From positions 900,877 through 960,876 of the forward strand of contig NW_019774291.1 in assembly GCF_001039355.2 (NCBI RefSeq): a stretch of DNA of 60,000 bases, given 5' to 3'. The notes under the pieces are model-generated. The model was given only the letters and a program-made list of their open reading frames with translations, ran no database searches and had not been told where the DNA came from. Position numbers and translations under genes: made by a program. Positions 12,001-23,691 of the stretch are shown in pieces. The stretch comes from Lingula anatina (lineage: Eukaryota; Brachiopoda; Lingulata; Lingulida; Lingulidae). The number at the start of each line of letters is the position of its first letter. Position 1 is the stretch's first letter.

Positions 12001-15000
12001 ATTGTAGGTGTGGGGCTTGATTAGGTGCTGACAGGTTGGCCATTTTATTGGTTAGGATGGAGAATATGATAAAATGAAAGATTTATCTGAAAGCCTAAAG
12101 GTGTCAGATGTCTCTTGTTAAAATGTTTGTTACGCATTTTTACGCTAGTAATGTGTGATTTATCTTGATGAAACCTCTTTAATAATGTTATAAATATGTG
12201 ACGCGTATCACTGAAAAACACGCAAATAAATCATACCAAGGATACAAAATCAACCTCATTCATCTTTCCCAGCGCCTGAGTTTGTTTTTAGGCCTATGAG
12301 CAACATTATGTACAATATTTGAGTTGTACTTTCCTAGTACACGTTTTTTTTTTTTTTTTTTTGTATTTGGAATTGGCATATTGCAGATGGCATAGAAATG
12401 CACTTATTTAAACATCTTAAGTAAACACGATGGCAAAAAACAGCGAATCATGGTGACATATTGGACCTAATAAACCACTTGCTTACCATTGTTTCAATAT
12501 ACAAAATACACAATACAATGATCATGAGGTTCTCCTTCTCAGGGGTACTGCCCTTTGGCGAAGCTTCCAAGAATTCGACAAGTCCAACAGTGGCTTCGTG
12601 GTGTATACCCAGGTGGAAATTATCCTCCAGCGAGTACGAAAGCATTTCATCTTTTCTGAGTACCGCAAGCTCACCGACCTTGCCGCCAAAATGAAGGACT
12701 CAAACGGGAAACTGAACTACATGGACTACGTGCATGAGGTAAGTCGATTCACGTAGTCGGCTGAGTTAAGACGTCTTACTTAAGTCAAAAAATTTAAAAC
12801 AAAACGGTTTTAAAGATTCTATTCAAGATCTACCTATCAGTTTTCTACACCCCTTCAAATAAGTAAATAAAATACATAGTGCCACAGAAGAAAGAAAAAA
12901 GTTCACAGATCGCGCTGAATTGGTCATGGCGAAAAATGCTTGCTGTTGGCTAAGTCGTTTATGGTTATTTGACACTATACTGTACAATGTATTGTCCTTA
13001 AATTGAGATTTCTTCTGAAAATGCACATAACTTCGCTTTCAGACTGACACGAGATACCTAAGTTTACGATATCCTCACAGGTGTCTGTTACAAACATTAT
13101 GTTACTGTCTTTTGTCCATTGTTTTTTCTCAATAGAAATCTTATATTTCAGCTGGTAAAAATGGGTTTGATTGAAATTGAAGGCATAACGGAGCTCAAGG
13201 AGGCCAAGCAGAAAATAGCCGAGAGAGAGGTGAAGGAGGAGGTTACAGCCCAACAGACACAGCAAGTAACAATGACAGCTAAACCAGGTGGGTAGGCCTA
13301 TACAGACGTCTTTACACCTTTCTTAATACTGTTTTTATATTGTATAACCTGATATCACGATATGATATTATAACGATTACTTTATTTTTCCTGTTACATT
13401 TAGGTTTTTACGTGGATTTATTGTTTTTTTTTCACTTGATAAATTAATACCTTTGTTACACAACATATATAAATAATATGTAAGCAATATATTTGTGTCT
13501 GATTAAACTAACTGTCATATCATCAGTGCACTTAACCCTTTTTCGTGCAGAAGGCATTTAGTTGTTGTTGTTTTTCATAATCAGTGGTGTAGTATTTATT
13601 TCCAGCGTTTTTATAGTAAAAAATAATATATTACATGTAATCTTCAAGTTCTTTGTCCATTTTACATTGGTTCGATGTTATTTATTTAGTCAAATAACAA
13701 ATGTATTATAGGCATATGATAATAATCATTTCATACATATATTAATATTTTACAAACAAGTATAAACATAGTAGCACAGGCAGTGTAAAGGATCAAGTGC
13801 CAAACAGTTACCAGCTACACAAGCCTTTTCTGTAAGGCGATTAGTTATGAATCTCATAAAAAATTACTACAGCGTGTTTTTAATGTTGTTTACCTTTCTA
13901 ACCTTCTTTTAGACTTCTGTTGTCCTTTAACTACATTAGGACTGTTAAAAATGTAATTCTAATCAACTTTTAAAACATTTTACCATTGAACCAGATGAAG
14001 AACAATAATGAAAGTGACAGTGTTTTGTTCACAGTTTCAATCCTACGTTATTATACTGGACTTTTATGAGACTACTAATTGTAATCCCCAATTTGAAATA
14101 TTATCTGATAATATATGTATATATATATGTAGAATTGGGTCTACCGATCGTTAGCGACCGTTTGTTGCGCGTATTTTTACGAAAAGAAAAATTGCGTAAA
14201 GGATATCCATTTGTAGCGTATTGTACTACATGTATAAGCGGCAGGCTTTGTATCTGTTATGTAGTGTAAATAATGAGAGTTGAACTGTCTAGATTGGACC
14301 CAGGGAAATAACAACAACAACAGGCAAGCCCTGGGAGATTGGTTAGATCTTTGGCACGACTTGCGGTTGGAACCAGGATTCAAGTGTTATCTCCAAAACA
14401 CGACTTCTTTTTTTCTCTCGTCCGTTTCATGCTTTGTGGTTTCTTTTGATACCAGGAATGAAAGGGTAGCACGAGCAGAAACCTAGGAAAAGTGTAGAGA
14501 AAATTTGAAATACTCAATTATGTAACGTTGATTTGTGTCTATGCTGAAAATTTTACTATCCGTGTGGCTTCAGTTCAAGTTTTTAGGATGATGCTGAAAT
14601 GTATGCTGTTTCCAATTATTGTGGTTGCTGCCTGAACATGAAACCTTCCTTATATGTTATATAATTAATAAATGACACAACCGTTACCTTACTTTTGCCA
14701 ATTCCTCCCTTTCCTTTGTTGGCCTTTGATGGAATATTTCTTAAATGTTATTTTGTATTGAATTGCTTCCATTTGACATAATGCATTCTTTACCTCTTCA
14801 TCTTTCCTCCCCCTGCCTTTGTCGTTGTCTTGCGTGTTCGTGTGGTATTTCATCGAGTAAGGCGAAACTGTGGCCGCAGCATCTCCCCTGGAGGAGGCCC
14901 CTGGCTTTCCTCGTTTGGCTGTGAACAAACCTGCAGAAGCATCCACGCAAAATGCGGCAGGTACCACAGTTTAGATTTCCATCAACTGCATGTGCCAACC

Positions 15001-18000
15001 TAGCTATCTTAACATCTGATTCGAAAATAAAATAAATTCTGTAGATTCAGTTCTGCATCTATTTAGTTTATTAACAAGCTTTTATAATGCTTTTCTGACG
15101 TCTTATTTCTTTTCCTTGTTACATACCTTTGTACAATGACTTTCCAGTGAAGGGTGCTTTTGTTTAACGAGTAACTTAGGATTTACATCTTTTCACTTTA
15201 TTCTTTCTTTCTTTCTACCTTTATTCTTGATTAAGCAGGGTTAAAAATGCCTCCTAAAACGCAACCCAAGCCTGGTCAGGCACCGCCGCCCGGCCAAAAG
15301 GTGGCGTCACCAACATCTCCAGGTAGGTGGCGGTATTTGCAGTGTGCAGTTCCCAAAATCTAGAATTCTATACTAAAGTGGTCATGAAAACAAGAATGCC
15401 AATGCTTGCTGATGAATAGCTTTTTAATCATCTTCTTTGTCTTTGAAGTCAGTTTCTCTTTTCGAACTAATTTTTCTTGGTATATGTGTTTTTACTGCAG
15501 GATATTGCATTGATTAAATCTCTCTTTTTCTACAAATATATATGCTGAGCAGCTTGGCTGACATGAAAAAAATGTTTACAGCAATCATTTGTACATGGGT
15601 GCAAAGACGTATACAAATACACTTTTTTCTCTTTTCTCTTCTATCCTACTTAAATTTCGCGTACTTACCACAACAAAGGCCCTAAGTCACCCCCTCCTGT
15701 TCCTCCCAAGCCCCAGAGACAGGATTCTGCAGGTAATACTAACTTCAGTGTAACCACGAATGTCACCTTTAACCTCGCTGATGTCCAGCCTGCTGTAGAA
15801 CCTAACCAGATGCAAGTCCAAGTTGTCCAGCTAACACCAGGTATCTTTGTCAAAGATATCTAGTCTTTGCTTTTTTTTCCTTTTCACCAAGTATTAGACA
15901 TTAGATATTTCGGGGGTTAAATTTTAATAGGAATTGTGTGTGGAATGATGTGATTTTATGTAGACCCTGAGTTTATAAAGGAATTTGCAGGTTTGCATGT
16001 CAGTTATCCTAAACACTTTTTTGGAAATCATTTGCAGAAAAAGTTAAGTTCTGAGTTAAATCATAAAATGACCACAAAGGCCATCAAACAACAGCATACG
16101 TGAAAGTGAACATGCATACAGTGCAGTAAAACATACGATACTAAAGCAGGGTAAGCAGTGTCAGAGTTCCAAGAAAGCAGTTTTGAAATAACACGGCCTC
16201 CTTGAACTTTGACTTTTGCAATTCTGTCTGCGAATCTTAAGAAATACGAGAATCCGTTTTTTTTTAATCAGTAAGTCTTAGGACGAAAACAAAGCACCCA
16301 CAACTGACTGCGAGGTTTTATATTGATTAGTTTCATAATGAAGTCCGTTACATAGTATACTAGTGGGTGTGCTTGTGCAACTAAGAGGTAGATCTGAACC
16401 ACCAATGTATTATGTAATTTGGTAAAAGGTTGGGAAAGTTTAAGAAAAAAACAAGATAGTTGTTAAAGGTTTTTAACAAAAATCTGTAAATTAAAATTCA
16501 TCAAAGGCATTGTCATAGAAAAACCTTGGTCCCATTAAACACTGAGTTCAAACATAACGTAGTGAACCCCGTAACGTAAGCTCCAAATTTGATAATGATC
16601 ACATCTTAAACTTAGCATTGTCAACATGAATAAAGTTCTATAGTGTAATACAATAATGGAACGACAGTTGCTAAGTAAAATGTTATCTGTAGTTTAAATT
16701 TATTAGGAAGTGTATTTGAAAAAATACAAACGTCGTAACAACGAATGGAGCTATCTAATAGCAAATGATACTAACAGGCTTAACTCTATTTAAAGTATTT
16801 TCAGTAAAAGGAAGTTATGGAATGAGGTATGCAGACTTATTGTTCCTTTGTTCTTACGAACGGGACACGTTATAATTCACTAATAATATAACATCGTTTT
16901 TATACTAAACTAATTTCAAAATTAATATTAGTCTAACCAAGATGCATGTATGATTTTCTCTTATCTGGTTTGGTCTTAGCCTTGCTTATTTATTGTAGAT
17001 GAAAATGTACAATAGAGATACAATTACGATTGCTGACATGCAACACAAAATTAGATTAAGCATTTTACCAATGGAGATGTCAGTTCATATTTCCAAACGA
17101 CATCCAGTGGATGTCATCCACCCACATTTTGCATCTAAAATAGCTGTGATTGCTAGTATACTGTCAGCTGCACAATAGGTAACACATAAGTGCTTTGAAT
17201 TGTTTATTATTGCGACAATTAATAGATGTGTTTAATGTGTTTACTCTGTGTCATTGGCGCTCTCTCAAATCTGCCAATTACTTACTTTTCCTTATTTGTT
17301 TAAATTGACATAGGAAAATACTGTCTATCATGGGATACATTCTCTATCGTGCTATGTAAACGGCCGATTTCGTCGTTTAATTTATATCGTATGAACATGT
17401 TATTGTCTTACGCGTAGAATAAGCTGAAGTACCTTTCTTTCTTGCATTCTAACGGTCTTTATTTATGTTAGCAAAAACACCCCCTGCTACACCGCCTGGA
17501 AAAGCGGAAACACCAAAAGCAGCAGAGCCGCCACTTCCAAAACAGGAGCCCCCAAAACCAGAAGCACCTAAACAGGAACCCCCTAAACAAGAGCAACCCA
17601 AACCAGAGCCACCAAAACCTGCAGCTGAACCAGAGCAACCCAAACCAGAACCACCAAAACCTGCAGCTGAGCCAGAGCCACCAAAACCTGCAGCTGAGCC
17701 AAAAGCTGAAGCCGCCTCCGTAAGTGTGCAGCTAGAACAACCAAAACCAGTGGAACCAGAACCCCCAAAACCAGCAGAACCTGAACCTCCGAAGAAAGAA
17801 GAACCGGAACCTCCGAAAGCAGCAGAACCAGAAGTTCCAAAAGCAGCAGAGCCCGAACAACCAAAACCAGTAGAACCAGAGGAACCAGCACCGGTTCAAG
17901 AAGTTGTCGTTGTTCAACCCGAACCAGAAAATAAAGCCGATAATGAAGCAGAGCAAGCAAAACCTGAAGAACCAATGACACCCGTAGACGTACAGGTAGC

Positions 18001-21000
18001 TGAGGTAAAAGAAGTAGCGGATACCCAGCCAGGTATATGAGTTGCATGACTTGCTGCTAAAGGATGCATGGGGATTTTTCTCGTGATCAGCATCTATATC
18101 TACTAATTGGGGTTTTTGTTTTTCAAAAGCTGTGGCAATTGCTTAGTTTATGATTTGCTGCATATCATTTGTTTGTGTGACATGACATTTAAATGACTTT
18201 GATAAGATGTTTGACCACGCGTTATTTTGGGTAGCTTAAAATGTTATATATTATGCCTGTATCTAAGTATCCTATCTTCCTTCTCTCTATCACTTCACTC
18301 AACACAATATTTCTATGTTGTTCGTTTATCTATCCATGTTAATGATGAGCCGTTTCATGAATCCTTGACCAACATTTGTGATGCAAATCCAGTCATCCTA
18401 AGGCACTAGGCCCTACCTGACAACTCACACGTCCTGCCATTTCCTACCAGAATTGTACTTACAGGCGGAGGAGAAAAAGGGGATGCAGGGGTAGCGAAAT
18501 GCTATTATTTCGCTTCGGCAGCTTGTGCATGCAAAGCCTAAGGAACATTGTCGTGGCACAAAGTCACAGTTTTATCTCCCATCCCATTTTGCTAGGTGCG
18601 GAACATCGTACCTTCACAACAACTCCTCATTAGATCCGGTTTAGGCTCCCTCAAGTCTTTGTGTCTGCAATGTCTATTATCTTCCTTCACGGTCCATATC
18701 ATAATTCACAAATCTACCCACATTTTCATCTTTTTAATAACTTGGAAATGTGTTTTTATATCGTCAAATGCATACATGTCTATAATCCATATTAGCCAAT
18801 GAATCAACAGATGGAGCCCTTAAGTCTACTGCTGTCATTGAAGACCATGAAACCCCCCCCTATGTTCAAAACGCAGCGCCTGGCTATCTGTCCATCCAAA
18901 AAGCATTAGATGCAAAAGAAATGATTCAAGCGGAAGAATCAGTACCTCAGCTGGAAAACGAGAAGTCAACGCCTGTAATAGATCCTGAACAACCATGTTC
19001 CATAGAGCTTGAAAAAACAACTTCGTCAGAGGGTGACCAGTTAGAACCCACAGACCTAGAACAACCAGATTCTTCAACATCCACGGAACTAGAGGAGCCC
19101 GTCGAAATGCAACCACCAACTACAGACCCAATATCAGTAAAACTAGCAAAACAAGAACCGACAAAGTCACCTGTATCCCCAAAACAACAGGGGCATACAG
19201 AAGAAGCAGAAGCACAGCATACGGGCGTAACGGAGGGCAGTGACTTTGAACCGACTTCAAGAAAAGCAGACGGAACGCCATCAGCATGCAAACCACCAGA
19301 ATCACCTGTAACAAGACCAGCAAAGCACCCCACAGGGAAGATGCCCATAAGCTCTATAGATCCCGCCTCACCACAGCCATCAGGGCCCGATTCGTCAGCG
19401 TCCGAGCTCATTTTGTTGTCCGCTTATGACACAAACGATTATATAGGGGAATCACAAATAAGCAATCCATCTGAGACAAATTGGCAGAGGTTAGAAGGGG
19501 ATGGATTGCCGGTATCTGTACCTGGGAATGTTAATGAAGAGGAAAAGACAAGTTGGAACCTCTCAGGTATATTTGGTGCATGCTATGGGGGGGGGGGGGG
19601 AGAATGTGTTTTAACGTAATCGTCATCAGCTGTGCATTAGTAAGAATTATGTTACAATCGTTACTTAGCGATCGTGTCTGAAAAGCTATATTGAGAGAAA
19701 ATTATTTTCATAAGTCTTGTACTTGAGCATTGGTTAGTGTAAAATTCCTATCGATATTTGTTGTTTGTGCTATTGTCAATCCAACTTTTACACTGCCTGG
19801 TCTCGCAGTTAACCTTATGTCTGTCTCTCTCACTCTATGGACATCTATCGCCTCTCCTCCTACTCAGTGTCCTGTTCATTCATTAATGCATATATTACAT
19901 ACAAACCATCTATCCTCAAAACAATACCTGAATGACCGACCCGAATAAATGCCAATTCACAGTAGAGGTATGTGTGTGTCTAATCACATGAAAACGTTCA
20001 TCTATCTCACGAAAGCCGATGTCCCAACAAAGGATTGTGTAGTGAATAACACTGTCCAGGAAGATGACGAAGCACCATCTGCTGTTGCAAAGAAGGTGAT
20101 GTCCATAGGCCTTATGGAGATTCAAAGAGAAGCCCCGGGATTGGGTTCAAACACTGAACCTGAAGTAAAGGCCTCAAAGTTCGCAGAGGCTCAATTTCAA
20201 AATGAGCCTAGTCCAGGTATACGTGCATGCGACTTAATTGAAGGGCAATGTCCAGTTGTACCGTGTGCTAATAATATGGACTTTTTTGCACGAGATTGGT
20301 GTTTTACTTACAGCAATATATATATGGAAAATTGAAAAAAGAAAACTGTTTAGGCACGTGCATGTGACGAGTTTTGTTGTGCACTACTTCCACATGATAA
20401 ATACTGTGTAGATGTACATGTACTAGCATATGTGGACTTGTTCTAGCTAACATTGCCAGACACTGCCACGACGCCATTTGGTGTGCGTAAGCGTTCCCCA
20501 GTCTGAACTTTCATAGCATCTTAGAACTGTTTCTTCCCAGAATGTATGCTGACGTTTGTCAGTACAGTGTTTAATGGTTTTACCGGTAACAATAGGGAGT
20601 TGCGGTTTGTCACCTATTTTTATCTTTATATGTGACGCGAATGATGTTTGTTGCAGTTGACATTATCTATTTCTACTAACCTTTCCAGATCAGTTCTATG
20701 TATGTGCGTACTGAAATTGTGTCGTCTGGAAGCTTTTTTGTTTGATAATATTGCATGATACAGGTTTCAGTTCCCAAAGACATGGTGTGAGTTCCGTGAG
20801 TTCTGAAACATATATATATGGAAATGAAGGGATAATAAAATTATATACTATATACATATGTCTATATATGTCTGTGTGTCTGACTCCACCAGAGTCTGTT
20901 TAGCTTATCTGCTGTAATAATTTGATTTGTTAAAAGACAGAAAAATTTAATTGGAAGTTGAGATATTGAAATTTGTACTTTGATTATTACTTAAAGTACA

Positions 21001-21818
21001 AAGTTGAATGTTTATATGAATCATTTATGTAATTTCTCCTCAATATAATGCATCACGTTCTCTATTTCAGTATTTGTTAACACAAAAGTTGTATATATTT
21101 GTTACATGTGAATATTTAGGGAAAAGATCAACTTGATGAAAAATTGTGACGTTGCTCAGGAAAGGTGCGAACAAAACCTGGAAACCGACCAATGGCTGCA
21201 AATTAGGTATATTCAAACTAGAATTAAAACACGTTTGGTTTTTATTTCAGAAGTTGCAGTTTGTCCAGGGGCCGGGGTTCCATGGTCCATCTCTACGCAC
21301 TATCTGACCAGGAACGCAAACGAAGCCATGGGGATACTTGGAGATATTCCTGAACTTGGCTCGTGGCAGCCGAGCCAAACAGTACTTGCCACGGAAAACC
21401 CAGCAGGGTCTGGGAACTGGACTTGTTCCCTCAGTTGTAAGGATTGTTGCATTGTATTTGTCTATCAGCTAAATTATTGTTAGGTTGAGATGGGTAAAGG
21501 CAGTAGTGATTTAAACATTATTCTATCAATATATCCCAAATCAGTATACATGTACTTGGGTCAATTGTTGCTGTTTATAAAATACGCATTTTGTTAAAGA
21601 AGTGTATTGTACAAAGAAATGACTTTAAGGTCGATGGAAAATATTAATTTTTTTCTTCAGTGCCACCGAATACTCCATTCGAGTGGAAATGGGTCGTTGT
21701 TCCACTGTCAAGAGGATGGGTTTCCCGTTGGGAGTTGGATCCAAATCCACCACGAGGAAACCGGAAGTCAAACTCTGGACCTGGGCCTAAAACTGTCCAT
21801 TATGCCTGGATCGATTAA
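6075..21818 (+). CDS. Calmodulin-like four-EF-hand protein with long Pro/Glu-rich linker and C-terminal CBM20 domain
   Basis: Thirteen exons join in phase: 6075-6215, 10309-10403, 12543-12738, 13152-13287, 14880-14960, 15239-15322, 15679-15840, 17472-18032, 18796-19566, 20016-20216, 21251-21436, 21661-21818 and, as alternative first exon, 11218-11273. The long form is 923 residues. EF-hand loops start near residues 18, 54, 91 and 129, spacings 36/37/38 against 36/37/36 in calmodulin. Loop 2 (DTDGDGQISFEE) is canonical; loop 1 has Met at position 6, loop 3 Gln at 12, loop 4 Met at 1. Residues 190-809 form a low-complexity linker. Residues 810-923 are CBM20: LGDIPELGSW, NWTCSL, FEWKWVVVP and RWELDPNP carry the Trp/Lys/Trp positions that bind starch in fungal glucoamylase. 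No signal peptide or membrane segment is visible, so it is probably cytosolic. Likely role: Ca2+-responsive glycogen-binding scaffold (inference). Confidence 0.75.
6216..10308 (+). other. First intron of the EF-hand/CBM20 gene (4.1 kb)
   Basis: Opens at R|GTAAGG after codon 47 (phase 0) and closes with a long T-rich tract and CAG at 10308. The interior is AT-rich, contains the second 42-bp dispersed repeat, and shows no further exon or gene that I can support. An open frame at 7737-8003 starts beside the repeat but has no family features. Confidence 0.7.
7695..7736 (+). repeat. 42-bp dispersed repeat, copy 2
   Basis: One mismatch from 3443-3484 (A for T in the middle). Same orientation, 4.25 kb away, unrelated flanks. 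Possibly a terminus or relic of a dispersed element. Confidence 0.8.
10309..10407 (+). CDS. EF-hand 2 exon with a stop codon overlapping its donor (possible short isoform)
   Basis: This exon encodes the only fully canonical EF-hand (DTDGDGQISFEE). Its donor reads CACAA|GTAAGA, so if the intron is kept the frame gives one Lys and stops at TAA 10405-10407, yielding a complete 79-residue two-EF-hand protein from the ATG at 6075. If spliced at 10403 (phase 2) it joins 12543 exactly in frame. The splice reading is favoured because it restores calmodulin-like EF-hand spacing; the short form remains possible, but no clear AATAAA lies just downstream. Confidence 0.45.
   Translation, partial: RAFKDADTDGDGQISFEEYMTAMGFTLIKKHK
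10650..10703 (+). repeat. (CA)n microsatellite with CGCA interruptions
   Basis: Compound CA/CGCA repeat in the intron between EF-hand 2 and EF-hand 3 exons. Confidence 0.9.
11090..11097 (+). promoter_or_regulatory. TATA-like element of a possible internal promoter
   Basis: TTTAAATA about 120 bases before the ATG at 11218, after a GC-richer patch. It would drive the alternative first exon. Weak evidence on its own. Confidence 0.25.
11218..11273 (+). CDS. Alternative first coding exon of the EF-hand/CBM20 gene
   Basis: ATG at 11218 has a favourable context (A at -3, G at +4) and an in-frame TAA 24 bases upstream. It encodes 18 codons rich in Gly, Pro and Ser (start MAYYGRAPAPRSPG) and ends at AG|GTGAGT in phase 2, the same phase as the EF-hand 2 exon at 10403, so it joins exon 12543 in frame. 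The product would have 863 residues and only EF-hands 3 and 4 plus linker and CBM20. It cannot be an internal cassette, because reading it from the nearest acceptor in phase 2 meets a stop. A chance phase match is one in three, hence moderate confidence. Confidence 0.42.
15679..15840 (+). CDS. Linker exon with two in-frame donors
   Basis: The exon starts after AAG at 15678 and can end at 15732 (GCAG|GTAATA) or 15840 (CCAG|GTATCT). Both donors leave phase 1, and the 108 bases between them stay open, adding 36 residues (start GNTNFSVTTNVTFNL). This predicts two linker lengths without a frameshift. Confidence 0.6.
17472..18032 (+). repeat. Pro/Glu/Lys/Ala repeat exon (PEVK-like linker)
   Basis: A 187-codon exon of degenerate repeats such as PEPPKPAAEPE and PKAAEPEVPK, entered and left in phase 1. 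The composition resembles titin PEVK or other entropic-spring linkers, though that is only a compositional analogy. The repeated codons suggest growth by internal duplication. Confidence 0.8.
21251..21818 (+). CDS. CBM20 domain exons of the EF-hand/CBM20 gene
   Basis: Two exons (21251-21436 and 21661-21818, phase 1 join at AGT T|TG) encode about 114 residues that end in TAA at 21816-21818. The domain has the CBM20 signature order: a strand ending in LGDIPELGSW, then NWTCSLSLPP, FEWKWVVVP, and RWELDPNPP. In animals CBM20 is known from laforin, STBD1 and GPCPD1, where it directs proteins to glycogen or membranes. Position at the extreme C-terminus matches STBD1 and differs from laforin, where it is N-terminal. 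Confidence 0.88.
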
Positions 21819-22579
21819 AGGCAGCACCTGCATTTGATTTTTTACGATTTAACACTGTATAAGCTTAGTAAAGAAATAGAAGTAACAAGATAGTCAGGGA
21901 TTTGGATTGGGATATTCTAACATTTCTTTGTGATTTGATTATAGCAAGGGAACTGCTTGTTTAAGCTTCCAACAAATTCTCTTGAAAATATGCAAAAGTT
22001 ATATGAAGGTGTGTTATTGGGGGATGAGGCTTCATTTCATTGTTTTTTACCGTTCAAAGCGTTTATACTTATGCAATTTTTTCGTAATTTGAGCACAACT
22101 GTACTGAACAAGAGGGTGTGTAAGACTGGCAGTATCACTAGAGGGAATTTAAAAACATTCGTTTTATTTCAAGAAGAAAAACTGGAATATACTGATTCAG
22201 AAAACAGGCTGTTATTGTTTTGGAATAACATGTGTTATGTCGATTCCCCTTCTTCCAGATAATTTGTCTTATTTGCTTTGTATTTTTTACTGGTATGTGA
22301 ATACCGCTAAATACAGTATATAAACGGCGACGGCGACACATATCTCATAACAACTATCTGTCCCGAGCACTATGGAGTTACCAGTGTAAGCCAAGACATT
22401 CCACGCACGCAGGGATGCATGCACTATCATGGGCGGAAAAGGGATATGTTATTCATTGTCTGAAAATGACTGCCGATTGGTTTAAACTCTATGTTAAAGG
22501 TGTTTTGATTGTGCACGATTAGGGGACAGTATGTTGGTCCATAGGCCAATGTGTTATGATTGAATGTCGATAAGAAGGA

Positions 22580-22661
22580 AATAAACTTGTGCAAAATGAA
22601 GATAACGAAATCATCAATTGTCTGACTCACGGGCGTTTGTTATGAAGTTATTCTCAATAAA
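22580..22661 (+). terminator. Candidate polyadenylation signals of the EF-hand/CBM20 gene
   Basis: AATAAA at 22580-22585 and 22656-22661, 760-840 bases after the stop codon. Confidence 0.4.
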
Positions 22662-23566
22662 CACAAGCACTTAATAAATGTGAAATATGATATCGGCAGT
22701 GGTCACATTTACCCAATTATTAAATCGATTTTACTGGTAAAAACTGCATGGTGGCGTGTATTCGTTTAATTTAAAAAATAACTTTAATTTGTCGATACGT
22801 ATTAAATATAGATTTCATTCATTGAAAAAAAATTAGACAACTTGAGAGTTCAGATTTTGTCTTTGACAAATTATATACCTGTTCTTCTAATGACTAATCA
22901 AAATATCCTCTGTAACAGCACTTCAAGCGAGAAAAGACATATGTGATCAATTACTTTTTCAATGAAAGATTAAACATCAACACTTCCAAGCAACTTTGCG
23001 GTAATGTGTTTTGAAGATCCACAACGTCAGAAAACCGGTAATTGCACTTTATCTATTTTTCTTTGTGAACTTCACCATGTCAACAGTATCTTGTACCACA
23101 GAGACAGGAAATTGTACCGTATATTGCTGGATGATATGCTATCACGGCCTTGGTGCGACTCCCCGAGGTAGCATCACCTGTATTAACGCACCGAAGACGA
23201 CTGGAAATTGGGTACCTTAACACTTTCCTGTCTTATATAATTCTTGAAAATCTTTGACCTTTAACGGGAAGTCGCAGCATGGGCTTTATCGCCATAGCAC
23301 TTGAGAAACTCGCGCGACTAATGACCATTAATGGTTCAGTCTTGTAGTGCTCTTTACAGTAACGATAGCATGGTTGTGGCTTCACACTTACTGCAAAACA
23401 TGCACATGTGGCGAGGATGCATTTATGCTGTTATCTTTCTGTTTTAATACTTAGACTAGACTTAGACGAACACACAAAACCCTTGAAAACCCAACGCATT
23501 ATTCAAAGGCTATTAGAGTCTGACATAATCGAAGTCGCAATCTCATGATTATCATATAGGTTAAAC
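22662..23566. other. Intergenic; no gene seen
   Basis: AT-rich DNA between the CBM20 gene and the first GPCR. Short frames only (for example 23011-23220), without domain features. Confidence 0.5.
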
Positions 23567-23573
23567 TATAAAA
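23567..23573 (+). promoter_or_regulatory. TATA box candidate for the intronless GPCR
   Basis: TATAAAA about 125 bases before the ATG at 23692; a start near 23600 would give a 5' UTR of about 95 bases. Confidence 0.4.
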
Positions 23574-23691
23574 CGACCAAACCATCTAAATTGCAAGCAT
23601 TTGCTGAGAAACTGTTTAAAACGATCGGTGACCTTCAGAATTTTTGGTTGTTGTGAATAGAATAGTGACGGGTCAGGTTAGTTCAGCAGCG

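Noticed and set aside
17583-18047. Leu/Val-rich minus-strand frame of 154 codons
   Set aside because: Antisense shadow of the Pro/Glu/Lys repeat exon.
23644-23691. Upstream extension of the GPCR frame by 16 codons
   Set aside because: It requires a TTG start; the ATG at 23692 has a good context.
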